The translations under genes and the position numbers were made by a program. A stretch of 34,186 bases of DNA from DATFEN01 sp035691285 (GTDB lineage Bacteria; Acidobacteriota; Vicinamibacteria; Fen-336). The notes under the pieces are model-generated. The model worked only from the letters and a program-made list of their open reading frames with translations. It was not told the DNA's origin and did no database searches. Location: positions 1 through 34,186 of the forward strand of contig DASSJI010000264.1 of assembly GCA_035691285.1 (NCBI GenBank), read 5' to 3'. This document shows positions 15,182-25,400 of the stretch, piece after piece. The stretch's first letter is position 1. Every line of letters begins with the position of its first letter.

Positions 15182-16705
15182 CTACCGCCGGAAATGGTGC
15201 TGCACCAGGATCCGCACGGAGACCGGGACGTCCCGCAGCGTCGCCGGCTTGAAACGCCAGCGCTGGGCGGCCGCGAGGAGGGCGCCGTCGAGGAGCGGTC
15301 CCGCAGATTCGACGATCGCCGCGTTGATGACCTCGCCCGCCTCGCTCACCCACAGCTCCACGGTCGGCGTGCCCTCGAGCCCGCGCTCGCGCGCCGTCTC
15401 CGGATAGCCAGGCACCGGCCCGGCCGTGCGCAGGGGCGGCGTCACCCCCGGGCCGAAGCTGACGAGCTGGCCCGCCTTGACGCCGGCGCCGGCCGGCCCC
15501 TGGAGCGGAAGCGTGAACGTCACGACCCGCAGAGGCTGCTCCGGACGCAGCTCGATCGTCGCCGTCACGGTCTCGCGCCCCCCCAGCTCCATCCGCACCA
15601 GGTGCCGCCCGAAGCCGACGTCCACCGCGTCCAGGGGCGCGCGGCCGATCGGCTTGCTGTCCACGAAGACGTAGGCGCCCGAGGGGTCGCTGTCGAAGGC
15701 GACGATGGCCTCGTGGTGCACGACCGGAGCGGCGGCGGGAGCGGGTGGAGGAGGAGCGGCGACCGGTTCCCTGGCCGGTTTCCTCGTCTGCGTCGCCGCC
15801 GCGGCCCGCACGGTGGTCGAGAGCGGGACGATGCGTGTCGGCGCGTTCTCGTCGGCGTGATGCTCGATCTCCAGCTCCGGCACCCGGTTGAGGGCGGCTT
15901 GCAGGTCGCGGCTCATGTCCATGGCGAGCACGTAGCGCCCCTCGGGGCGCGGCGCGAAGGCCCTGACGAAGACGGCGTTCAGGCCGTCGGGCAGGCGGGG
16001 ATCCACCTCGCGGGGCGGGACGTGGTTGCCGTGGACGACCCGCGAGATCACCTCGGTGATGCTCTTGCCGGGGAACGGCGCGCGAGCCGTGAGCAGCTCG
16101 TAGGCCACGGCTCCGAGCGAGAACACGTCGGCCCGTCCGTCCACCTTCTCGCCCATCATCTGCTCGGGCGCCATGTAGCGGACGGAGCCGACCACGGTGC
16201 CGATGGCGGTGAGGTTCGAGGAGTCGAGGCGGGCCACGCCGAAGTCGAGGACCTTCACCCCCCCGCCGTCCACCAGCATGATGTTCGCGGGCTTGACGTC
16301 GCGATGGACGATGCCATGGCGGTGGGCGTAGTCGATGGCGTCGGCCACCGCCTGCACGAGGCTCGAGATCTCCCGCGCCTTGAGAATGGCGCCGCACTTC
16401 AGCTTGGTGGAGAGCGACTGGCCCTCCAGGAACTCCATCACGATGTAGCTGGGGCCGATGTCGTAGATCTGGACGATGCCGGGGTGGTTGAGGCGCCCGG
16501 CGGCCTCGGCCTCGTGGCGGAAGCGGGCGTGGAACTGGTCCCGGTCCTGGGGCGTCATGAACTCCGACTCCTTCAGGACCTTCACCGCCACCGGCCGCGC
16601 CAGGCGCGGGTCCACGCACAGGTACACGACCCCCATGGCCCCGCTTCCCAGCTCCTCGAGGACCTGGTAGCGGCCGAAGAAGGCCGGAGCCGCGCTCGTC
16701 TCCAT
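15182..16705 (-). CDS. Ser/Thr protein kinase with PEGA and TonB C-terminal domains
   Basis: 507 aa. Kinase domain at about 12-275: LGSGAMGVVYLC, catalytic Lys42, HRDVKPAN with Asp136, DFGVAR with Asp154, then YMAPEQMMG. All catalytic positions are intact. A Pro/Ala linker (~310-330) carries no transmembrane helix. Next comes a PEGA-like beta domain at ~335-395 (AYVFVDSKPIGRAPLDAVDV), and residues ~425-507 form a TonB C-terminal domain (GYPETARERGLEGTPTVELW; LLAAAQRWRFKPA). TonB C-domains normally work in the periplasm, so their presence on an apparently soluble kinase is odd, although such fusions are seen in Acidobacteriota and myxobacteria. Probably the first gene of a pair with the DUF3592-like gene. 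Confidence 0.9.
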   Translation of the reverse strand: METSAAPAFFGRYQVLEELGSGAMGVVYLCVDPRLARPVAVKVLKESEFMTPQDRDQFHARFRHEAEAAGRLNHPGIVQIYDIGPSYIVMEFLEGQSLSTKLKCGAILKAREISSLVQAVADAIDYAHRHGIVHRDVKPANIMLVDGGGVKVLDFGVARLDSSNLTAIGTVVGSVRYMAPEQMMGEKVDGRADVFSLGAVAYELLTARAPFPGKSITEVISRVVHGNHVPPREVDPRLPDGLNAVFVRAFAPRPEGRYVLAMDMSRDLQAALNRVPELEIEHHADENAPTRIVPLSTTVRAAAATQTRKPAREPVAAPPPPAPAAAPVVHHEAIVAFDSDPSGAYVFVDSKPIGRAPLDAVDVGFGRHLVRMELGGRETVTATIELRPEQPLRVVTFTLPLQGPAGAGVKAGQLVSFGPGVTPPLRTAGPVPGYPETARERGLEGTPTVELWVSEAGEVINAAIVESAGPLLDGALLAAAQRWRFKPATLRDVPVSVRILVQHHFRR

Positions 16706-16797
16706 AACCGTCTTTCGTGGAGGGAGACCCCACTCTAGTCCCCGCGGGGGCCGGCGGTCAAACTCCGCGTGCTACACTGCCCGCCCCAGGGACCAGG
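16706..16797. promoter_or_regulatory. Divergent promoter region, kinase versus PilZ gene
   Basis: A 92-bp gap. On the plus strand TACACT (16773-16778) is a plausible -10 about 20 nt before the PilZ ATG, with a weak AGG-type ribosome site in between. On the minus strand the sequence TAGAGT (about 16737-16732) could serve the kinase gene. No good -35 hexamers are visible for either. Confidence 0.3.
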
Positions 16798-17484
16798 ATG
16801 GCCAAGGAACGCCGCTCGGAGCCGCGCATGGCCCTGGTGCTGCCGGTCAAGGTGCAGGGTCACGACGAGAGCGGCGCGCCCTGGAACGAGATGTCGTCCA
16901 CCGACGACGCGAGCTTCGGCGGTGCTTCCCTGGTCCTCCAGCACTCCGTCGGGCCGGGCCACGTTCTCGAGCTGAGCCTGCCGCTGCCGCGGCGCTTCCG
17001 GCGCTACGACCTCACGGAGCCCGGCTACCACGTCTGGGCCCTGGTCCGGGACGTGGTGCCGGCCGGCGCCACGCGGCGCGTGGGCGTGATGTTCCTCGGG
17101 AAGACTCCGCCGAAGGACTACGACAAGAACCCCGGCGGGCGCTATCTGCTGCCGACGGACGCGCCGCCCAAGCCCAAGGAGCGGCGCCGCTACTCGCGCC
17201 TGGAGAACGCCTTCCTGAACCTCAAGCTGCACCGCCTCGACCCCGCGGGCGCCGCGGTGCAGGAGGAGCGCACGGTCGCGGAGAACCTCGGCAAGGGCGG
17301 TGCGCGGGTGATGACGGCGATGCCCCTCGCGAAGGGCGACGTCGTGCTCGTGGAGGAGATCGGCGGCGAGTTCAAGACGCGCGCGGAGATCCGCAACGTG
17401 TACATCGGCGAGGATCGCATCCCCCGCTTGAACCTCCAGTTCCTCGACGCCGAAGCCCCCGACCGGATGGTGGCGATCCGATAG
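16798..17484 (+). CDS. Tandem PilZ-domain protein
   Basis: 228 aa. The N-terminal half has both c-di-GMP-binding motifs of PilZ: an RxxxR (R6-SEP-R10) and D37-A-S39-F-G-G42 matching (D/N)xSxxG. The second half starts KERRRYSRLENAFLNLKL with another RxxxR-like element and has ENLGKGGARVMT, where the Ser of the second motif is Gly, so this copy looks degenerate. The ~40-residue piece between them (YDKNPGGRYLLPTDAPPK) is a linker. PilZ proteins bind c-di-GMP and relay it to motility, polysaccharide or transcription machinery. No membrane segment. ATG chosen because the PilZ motif begins immediately after it. The short gene at 17496 follows 11 nt later. Confidence 0.8.
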   Translation: MAKERRSEPRMALVLPVKVQGHDESGAPWNEMSSTDDASFGGASLVLQHSVGPGHVLELSLPLPRRFRRYDLTEPGYHVWALVRDVVPAGATRRVGVMFLGKTPPKDYDKNPGGRYLLPTDAPPKPKERRRYSRLENAFLNLKLHRLDPAGAAVQEERTVAENLGKGGARVMTAMPLAKGDVVLVEEIGGEFKTRAEIRNVYIGEDRIPRLNLQFLDAEAPDRMVAIR

Positions 17485-17495
17485 CGGAGCCGGGC

Positions 17496-17777
17496 TTGAG
17501 CATCGAGTCTCCGGATCGCGACTGCTTCGATCTCTCGTTCCAGGCCCGCTATCCGATCGCCGAGGCGGGCGAGGTGGCCCTCGAGGACTACGCCCGGGTC
17601 CTCGCCCGGGCGCGGGCGGCGTTCGGCCTGCGCGCGTCCGACGACCCGGGCAGCGTGCGCGGGGTGCACGTGTGCGGCCTCCAGGCGACTCCCACCGCGT
17701 CCCTCGTCACCGACCTCGAGGACTTCGCGCGCAGCCTCGTCTCCGGCGCGGCCGGCGGCGGGCTCGGCTGGAGCTGA
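17496..17777 (+). CDS. Short protein of unknown function
   Basis: 93 aa from a TTG start with a GGAGCCGGG upstream; 11 nt after the PilZ gene. No recognised domain. It has an acidic N-terminal stretch, a helix-forming EDYARVLARARAAFGL and a C-terminal SLVTDLEDFARSLV helix, with two cysteines. No signal peptide or membrane segment. Its position between the PilZ gene and the membrane protein and its codon use resemble its neighbours, so it is probably real. Function cannot be assigned. Confidence 0.5.
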   Translation: MSIESPDRDCFDLSFQARYPIAEAGEVALEDYARVLARARAAFGLRASDDPGSVRGVHVCGLQATPTASLVTDLEDFARSLVSGAAGGGLGWS

Positions 17778-17783
17778 CGCGGT

Positions 17784-17789
17784 TATCAT
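17784..17789 (+). promoter_or_regulatory. Candidate -10 hexamer
   Basis: TATCAT in TTATCATT, 22 nt before the ATG at 17812, with GGAGG between them. It is the same hexamer seen before the kinase at 12019. No -35 is clear. Confidence 0.3.
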
Positions 17790-17811
17790 TCCCGAAGCGG
17801 AGGAACGGCAC

Positions 17812-18264
17812 ATGGCCGAGTACCTGCGTCTCGCGCGTCTCTACTTCGTGCTGCTCGCCCTCGTGACCGCCGCTCGCTGGTTCGTGAGCTTCCGCGCCCC
17901 GTACGAGGTGGCCACCGACAAGGTCAGCATCGTCGTCACCACGCTGTTCGCGTCGCTCTTCTACGCGGCCTTCTGCCGCCGCTGGCTCGGCCACGGGGTC
18001 GTGGCGGCCCTGACCATGGGCGCGATCTTCGGCTTCGCCGCCCAGCTCGTGATCTTCTCTTCGACGCTCGTCTCCTACCTCGCCGGCCTCGACACCTTCT
18101 TCAACTATCCCAAGGCCCTCCAGTCCGAGACCGCGGTCCCGATGGGGGCGGCCATGCTGCGGAGGACTGGCGGGCTGATCGGCGGGCCCATCACCAACGC
18201 GATCATGGCTCTCATCGGCTGGGCGCTGGGCGCGCTCCTGCCCGCGGGGCGGCAGCAAGCTTGA
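17812..18264 (+). CDS. Small integral membrane protein of unknown function
   Basis: 150 aa with about four transmembrane helices: ~9-27 (LYFVLLALVTAARWFV), ~40-58 (IVVTTLFASLFYAAF), ~63-92 (VVAALTMGAIFGFAAQLVIF) and ~122-142 (IGGPITNAIMALIGWALGAL). Strong GGAGG Shine-Dalgarno. I do not recognise the family. Its stop overlaps the TTG start of the M48 peptidase gene (TTGA), implying translational coupling and perhaps a functional link with that exported protease. Confidence 0.75.
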   Translation: MAEYLRLARLYFVLLALVTAARWFVSFRAPYEVATDKVSIVVTTLFASLFYAAFCRRWLGHGVVAALTMGAIFGFAAQLVIFSSTLVSYLAGLDTFFNYPKALQSETAVPMGAAMLRRTGGLIGGPITNAIMALIGWALGALLPAGRQQA

Positions 18265-19241
18265 AGAGGATCGTCCTCGCCGTCCTCGTCGTCGCAGCGC
18301 ACGGGGCCTGGGCCGAGGAGGCGCACGACGGCTACGCCGAGTTCCGCCGCCAGGGCGCCCTGATCGTGGACGGGCAGCGGATCCGGGCCGGAGTGCGCAC
18401 GAAGTTCAAGGGCGCCGCCGAGGCGCGGAGCTTCGAGGCGGTCCCGCTCGGCTACGAGGTCAAGGCGCGGGGCGAGCGGCTCTCGGACGGCACCATCCTG
18501 GCGAGCGAGGTCGAGGCCAAGCCCAACGGCATGGCGTTCATGGAGGCCGATCTGGTGAAGGCGTTCGACGCGACCGAGGCGCAGTACCGGGCCCAGGGCC
18601 GCGTGTTCGAGGAGGCCGAGAACGGCAAGAAGACGAACCTGGGCCGCCTCGAGGGGTCGGGCCCGCGCGTGGAGCGGGCCCGCTCCATCGTCCGCCTGGT
18701 TTGCCCGCCTTACCTGCATCCCGAGGACTTCCGGGTCTACGTGGTCGAGAACAAGGAGTGGAACGCCATGGCCGCTCCCAACCGCTCGATCTACGTCTTC
18801 AGCGGCCTGCTCGAGGCCATGGACGACGACGAGGTCGCGATCGTGCTCGGCCACGAGCTGGCCCACGCCACCCACGAGCACTCGCGGCGCGCCTTCAAGA
18901 AGCAGATCTTCGTCATGCTGGGAGCCTCGGTGCTGGTCGCGGCGGGCGGTGAGATCGACGACGACGCGAAGCGCGTCGGCGCCCAGCTCGGCACGATGCT
19001 GGTGGCCTCGGCCCTGACGAGCGGCTACGGCCGCAGCCAGGAAGACCAGGCCGACCGCGTCGGCCTTCGCTATGCCTACGAGGGCGGCTACGCAGTCGAG
19101 CGCGGCCCCGGCCTGTGGGAGAAGTTCGCCCAGAAGTACGGCGACCAGAACAAGGCCGTCAACTTCTTCTTCGGCGACCACTCGGTGGCGAAGGACCGCG
19201 CCCGCAACCTCCGGCGCGAGATCGACTGGAACTACCGCTAG
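18261..19241 (+). CDS. Secreted M48-family zinc metallopeptidase
   Basis: 326 aa from a TTG overlapping the previous stop. The signal peptide (MKRIVLAVLVVAAHGAWA) ends near residue 18. A ~110-residue N-terminal beta-rich part (VDGQRIRAGVRTKF; LSDGTILASEVEAKPNG) resembles an OB-like or DUF5666-type strand domain. The peptidase domain follows with NAMAAPNRSIYVFSGLLEAM, the zinc site H198-E199-L-A-H202, and a third ligand Glu261 in SQEDQADRVGLRYAY, as in Ste24/HtpX/BepA-type M48 enzymes. All three ligands and the catalytic Glu are present. No membrane helices like those of HtpX, so it is more like periplasmic BepA/LoiP. It may degrade misfolded envelope proteins. Confidence 0.9.
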   Translation: MKRIVLAVLVVAAHGAWAEEAHDGYAEFRRQGALIVDGQRIRAGVRTKFKGAAEARSFEAVPLGYEVKARGERLSDGTILASEVEAKPNGMAFMEADLVKAFDATEAQYRAQGRVFEEAENGKKTNLGRLEGSGPRVERARSIVRLVCPPYLHPEDFRVYVVENKEWNAMAAPNRSIYVFSGLLEAMDDDEVAIVLGHELAHATHEHSRRAFKKQIFVMLGASVLVAAGGEIDDDAKRVGAQLGTMLVASALTSGYGRSQEDQADRVGLRYAYEGGYAVERGPGLWEKFAQKYGDQNKAVNFFFGDHSVAKDRARNLRREIDWNYR

Positions 19242-19266
19242 ACTCAGCCCGGACCCTCCGGCCTAT

Positions 19267-19292
19267 GGCGGTGTCAAAGCCGTCACACCGTC
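19267..19292 (+). terminator. Hairpin downstream of the M48 gene, possible weak terminator
   Basis: GGCGGTGT (19267-19274) pairs with ACACCGTC (19285-19292), seven Watson-Crick pairs plus one G-T pair, around a 10-nt loop. It starts 26 nt after the stop codon. Only a short GTCGTTTCC follows, not a proper U-tract, so it may be an incomplete terminator or an RNA-processing hairpin. Confidence 0.3.
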
Positions 19293-19351
19293 GTCGTTTC
19301 CGCACTTCAACGGTCGTGGAACTTTCTGCTTGATGCGGAAGCCCATTGGAT

Positions 19352-19394
19352 AGTAGGTATCCAGTCTCGAGTTCCAGCACTCCGGATACCTGTT
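19352..19394 (+). promoter_or_regulatory. Long inverted repeat upstream of the giant RCC1 gene
   Basis: AGTAGGTATCC (19352-19362) and GGATACCTGTT (19384-19394) form an 11-bp stem with two G-T pairs and an uninterrupted 8-bp perfect core, around a 21-nt loop. It ends 35 nt before the chosen ATG. It could be an operator dyad or a 5' leader hairpin. The 188-bp gap holding it (19242-19429) is the longest intergenic region here and visibly less GC-rich than the flanking genes. TTGATG (19330-19335) is a possible -35 but lacks a good partner. Confidence 0.45.
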
Positions 19395-19429
19395 GAGTCG
19401 AATGTATCGGCAGCTTGGGGAGGGCGGCC

Positions 19430-22400
19430 ATGGTGGGAGTTTGGGCTTACGCCGTGGTCCGGCAGCAAGCGCAGCGCCCCGCGCCCCGGCGGCTGGGGCG
19501 CGTGCTCGCCCTGGTTGCCGCCCAAGTCGGTGGCGCCGGGATAGGCCACGCCGGGACGCTCGCGTCGGGCTCGGATCACAGCTGTGCGGTGAAGAGTGAC
19601 GGCACAGCGTGGTGCTGGGGTGCGAACGCTTCAGGGCAGCTCGGTGACGGCTCCACTACGGCGAGTCAGATACCGGTCCAAGTCTCGGGCCTGAGCGACG
19701 TCGTCGCAGTCGCAGTCGGAGAGGCGTTCAGCGTCGCCCTCGACGGCAGCGGCTCGGTATACACCTGGGGCTCGAACGCCTACGGTCAGCTCGGAGACGA
19801 CTCGAGCTCCAGCACGCGGTCGACGCCGTACGAGATTACCGGTCTGAGCGTCATCACCACCATCGCGGCCGGACATCGCTTCGTGCTGGCCCAGAAGAAC
19901 GACGGCACCCTCTACGCCTGGGGCTCCAACGCCTATGGTCAGCTCGGCGACAACTCCACGACGCAACGGGACGAGCCTGTTCAGGTGCGGGATGCCTCGG
20001 GCAGCGGGTACTTGGGCTCGGTGACGGCCGTCGCCGCAGGTGGCTATCACAGCCTCGTCGTGGCGGCGGACGGGAGCGTGTGGGCGTGGGGCCGGAACGA
20101 CGCGGGCCAAGTGGGCATCAACAGCACGTCGAGCCCACAGCTCCTCCCCCACCAAGTGCTCGGGGCAGGCGGTTCGGGCTACCTCTCCGGCGCGCTGCTC
20201 GTGAGCGCAGGTCTGACAAGCTCCTACGCCTTGAAGGCAGACGGGGCGGTCTGGAGCTGGGGCGACAACACGAGCGGGAACCTCGGCGACAACACCACGA
20301 CGCAGCGGACGACGCCGGTGCAGGTTCTTGGCCCGGGAGGGACGGGGACGCTGGGAAGCGTCGAGAGCCTCGCCGCGGGTCACGACCACGTCGTGGTGGC
20401 GAAGAGCGACGGCACGGCGTGGGCCTGGGGCAAGAACTCGAACGGGCAGCTCGGGCTGAACCACACGACGCCGCCGCAGTCGACGCCCGCGCAGGTGCTC
20501 GGGATCGGTGGCTCGGGGACGCTCGGCAGCGTCTCTGCCGTGGGAGCCGGCGCTTCGTCGAGCTTCGCCGTGCGGAGCACGTCTCCCGGGACGGCCTGCG
20601 CTTGGGGCCTCAACAGCTCCGGCCAGCTCGGCGACAACAGCACGACGCAGCGCCTGGCGCCGGTCTCGACGAGCGGATCGGACTTCACCTGGATGGCGAA
20701 GCGCCCCGCCTTCAACCCTGCCGCAGGGACGTACAGCGCCAACCAGAACGTGGCGATCACGAGCTCGACGCCGAGCTCGACGATCCGTTACACGGCCGGT
20801 CAGGAACCGGTGGATCCGGGGACAGGCGACACGGCTCTCTCGGGCGGGCAGACCGTCTCGGTGACACAGTCGACAACGCTCAAGGGGAAGGCGTGGGCGA
20901 GCGGGCTGGCTCCCAGCGACGTGGGCCAGGCGGCGTTCGAGCTCAAGGTCGCGACTCCCACCTTCAGCCCGGGAGCGGGGGCGTATGCGACGGTGCAGAG
21001 CGTGACGATCTCCACCTCGACCTCGGGAGCCTCGCTCTACTACACGACGAACGGCTCGGAGCCGACGACGGGCTCGACGCCGTACACGGGTGCGGTGAGC
21101 GTATCGACGGGGATGACGCTCAAGGCGAGGGGCTTCAAGACGGGCTGGACGGAGAGCGACACGGGCTCGGCGCAGTACACGTTCAACTTCGGGACACTCG
21201 CGGCGCCGACGATCAGTCCTGCTGCGGGAAACTACGTGACAGCCGCATCGGTCACCTTGGCCTCGATCGCCGGCGCCACTATCCGCTACACGATGGACGG
21301 CTCCGAGCCCACGACCTCATCGACCGCTTACAGCGGGCCGATCAACGTGGACATCGCCATGACCATCAAGGCCAAGGCCTGGCATCCGGACTGGACGGTG
21401 AGCCCGACCGCGAGCGCGGCGTACACGATTCAGGTCGCGACACCGACGTTCAGCCCGGATGGCGGGACGCACACGACCTTCAAGCGCGTGACGATCGCGA
21501 CGGCGACGCCCGGCTCAACGGTGCGCTACACCACGAACGGGAACGATCCGACGTCGAGCGATCCGGTCGTGCCCGGCGGCGGAGTGCTGCTGGATCAGTC
21601 GTTGACGCTGAAGGCGCGGGCCTTCAAGACCGGGGTGACGGACAGCGCCGTCAAGTCGGCCACCTTCACGATCAACAACGTCATCGCCGCCGCCGGCACG
21701 AGCCACAGCCTCGCTGCGAAGACGGACGGGAGCGCCTGGGGCTTCGGCGAGAACGCGAACGGCCAGCTCGGGATCAACGCCGGCGGCACGAGCGCGATCC
21801 CGGTCCAGGTCAAGGGCGTGGGCGGCACGGGCTTCCTGGCGAACGTGCGCACCGTGGCCGCAGGCGCCTCGCATTCGCTGTTCCTGCGCTCGGACACGGC
21901 GGTGTTTGCGGCGGGTGCGAACAGCTACGGGCAGCTCGGCGACAACTCCACCACGCAGCGGACGAGCCCGGTCCAGGTCGTGGGCTCAGGCGGGAGCGGG
22001 ACGCTGACGGACGTGATCTCCGTGGCGGCCGGCTGGGACCACTCCTTGGCCTTGAAGTCGGACGGTTCGGTGTGGACGTGGGGGCGCAACCAGTACGGGC
22101 AGCTCGGCGACAACTCCACGACCAACCGCTCTTCCCCGGTCCAGGCGAAGGGCGTGGGCGGCGCGGGTTACCTGACGGACATCGTGGGGATCTCGGCCGA
22201 CCGTTATCACTCCCTTGCGGTGAAGTCGGATGGACGGGTCTACGCGTGGGGGTACAACGCGACGAGCCAGCTGGGGGACGGGACGACGACGGATCGGTCG
22301 ACGCCCGTGCTGGTTCAGGGGCTCACGGGGGCGATCGCCGTGCAGGCCGGGGCCTACCACAGCCTCGCGCTGCGGAACGACGGCCTCGTCCTCGGCTGGG

Positions 22401-25400
22401 GTGACAACACGAACGGGCAGCTCGGCGACGGCACGACGTGGGGTCCTCGAACGATCCCCGTCGCCGTCGAGGATCTGGCGAACGTGGTGTCGATCGCCGC
22501 GGGCTCCTACTTCAGCCTGGCTGCGCTCGGAGACGGGTCTGTCTACGCGTGGGGCATCAACACGAACGGCGAGCTGGGCGAACCGAGCTTCGCGTCCCCA
22601 ACCACCTTGCCCGGCCTGGTGGCGGCCCTGTCGGGCATCACGCGGGTGGCTTCGGGCGACAGCCATGCGCTCGCGCTGAGCTCCGACCTCAAGGCGTGGG
22701 CCTGGGGCCTGAACGGGTCGGGACGCGTCGGAGACGGGACGACCGTAACGCGGAAGAGCCCGGTGCAGCTCGCCGATGCGGGCCTCAACTGGAAGGTGGC
22801 GACACCCACGTTCAGCGTGGCCACGGGGACGTACACCACGGATCAGAACGTGACCCTCGCCAGCCTGACCTCGGGCGCCACGATCCGCTACACGACGGAC
22901 GGGAGCGACCCCACGGGCGGCTCGACCCAATACAGCTCCGCGGTCGCGGTCGGGGCCAGCCTGACGCTGAAGGCCCGGGCCTTCAAGAGCGGGATGCCGG
23001 ACAGCAACGTGGACAGCCGCATCTACACGATGAAGGTGGCGACGCCCGGGGCCGCGCCGGGAACGGGCACGTACACCTCGAGCCAGAACGTCACGCTCTC
23101 GGACGGCACGAGCGGGGTGACGCTCCGGTACACGACGGACGGATCGGAACCCACGAGCTCCTCGACGCAGTACACAGCGGCCCTCCCGATCAACTCAGCG
23201 ACGACGCTCAAGGTGCGGGGCTTCCGCAACGGGTGGACGGACAGCGACGTCGCCACGTTCACGTACAGCTTCAACTACGGCACGCTCGCCGCGCCTGGGG
23301 TGTCCCCGACGGCGGGGACCTATCTGACGACGCAGAGTGTGACGATGACGCACGGGGACGCGCAGGCGACGATCCGGTACACGACGGACGGGACGGAGCC
23401 CACGGCGACATCTACGGCCTACACGGCCCCGTTCCTGCTCACGGCGACAGGGACGGTGAAGGCGAAGGCCTTTCGCACGAACTACACGACGAGCGCGACG
23501 ACGTCGGTTGCGTACACGGTGAAGGTGGCGGCGCCGACGTTCGGGACCTCGGCGGGGAACTACGCGGCTGGCCAGACCACCACGATCAATGACGCGACGT
23601 CGGGCGTGACGATCCGCTACACGATCAACGGGGTCGATCCGACCTCGAACGATCCAACGATCGCTTCGGGAGGGGCGATCGCCCTCGGCAACTTCACCTT
23701 GAAGGCGCGGGCCTTCAAGACAGGCTGCCAGGACAGCGACGTGACCTCGGCCGCGTACACGATCACGGGCAGCGTCGCCAGCACGCCGAGCGGGGCGGAC
23801 GTCCGGGCTGGGGAGACGCACTCGCTGACGCTCCTGGCCGGGGGGAGCGTGTACGGCTGGGGCGGCAACAGCTTTGGCTCGATCGGCGACAACACGCAGA
23901 CGGACCGCTGGCTTCCGGTTCAGACGAAGGATACGGCCGGGACGGGCTACCTCACCGGGATCTCGGCCATTTCGGCCTGGAACCACGGCTTGGCGGTGAA
24001 GAGCGACGGTACGGCGTGGGCCTGGGGCCGCGGCTGGGAGGGCCAGATCGGGGACAACGGCACCACGAACCGCCTGACGCCCCAGCAGGTGAAGGGGCCA
24101 GGTGGCAGCGGCTTCCTGACCAGCGTGGTGGCCGTGGCCGCCGGCAGCGGCCACTCCGTTGCTGTGAAGTCGGACGGGTCGGTGTGGGCCTGGGGCAGCA
24201 ACGGCAACGGGCGCCTGGGAGACGGAACGACCACGAACCGGCTGACGCCGGTGCAGGTGGTCGGTGTCGGCGGGACGGGCACCCTCGCGAACATCGTGGC
24301 GGTCGCCGCAGGCGACAACTTCTCCCTCGCGCTCCGGAGCGACGGGACCGTCTTCGCTTGGGGCTATAACGCCAACGGACAGCTCGGCGACACCACTACG
24401 ACGCAGCGGACGACCCCCGTCGTCGTGGCGGGTCTCACGGGCGTGACGGCGATCGCGGCGGCGCAGTACGGCGGCTTCGGGATGGCCCTGAAGAGCGACG
24501 GATCGGTCTGGTCTTGGGGTCTCAACGGGAACGGCCAGCTCGGCGACGGGACCACCACGCAGCGGACCTCACCCGTCCAGGTCAAGGGGCCGGGCGGAAC
24601 GGGCTACCTCCAGAGCATGAGCGCCCTCGCGGCCGGCATGACGCATGGGCTCGCGGTCATGTCCGACGGCACGACGTGGAGCTGGGGCGCGAACACGTAC
24701 GGCAAGCTCGGCGACGGGACGACGACGGACCGCTCGACCCCCGTGCAGGTAAGCGGCCTGTCCGGCATCACACGCGTCTCGGGCGGGCTCGGTCACAGCC
24801 TGGCGCTCGCGAGCGACGGTTCGATCTGGGCCTGGGGACGCAACCTCAACGGTCAGATCGGCGACGGCACGAACAACATCAACCGCTTGACTCCCGTGAA
24901 AGTGACGGCGGCCAGCTTCGGAGGCATCGTGGGAACGCCCATCTTCAGCCAGTGCACGAACACCTACCAGAGCTCGCCGTCCGTCACGATCACGTCGCAG
25001 ACGTCGGGCGCGACGATCCGCTATACCCTCGATGGCAGCGAGCCCACGGGGGCTTCGACTCAGTACAGCTCGCCGCTCACGATCACGTTCGGGCCGGCGG
25101 TCACGCTCAAGGCGAAGGCGTTCAAGGTTGGCCTCTCCGACAGCAATACAGAGACGGCGCTCTACACCTTCAAGGTCCCCAACCCGAACCTGATTCCCTC
25201 GGGCACGACCTACTACGCCGTGCAAACGGTCACGATCACGGCGATGTCGGGAGCGACGATTCGCTACACGACCGACGGCGTCGATCCGACCTCATCCTCG
25301 ACGCTCTACACGGCGCCCGTAAGCGTCAATGCCTCGCAGACCTTGAAGGCGCGCGGCTTCTACACCGGTGCCCTGGACAGCGACGTCGCACAGCAGACCT

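Noticed and set aside
19242..19300. Possible c-di-GMP (GEMM) riboswitch before the giant gene, from the CCTCCGGCCTA string.
   Set aside because: The other conserved GEMM elements (GGGCAAA, the GACGCAAAGCC stretch next to it) are absent, and the string is only a few bases after the M48 stop. Short chance match.
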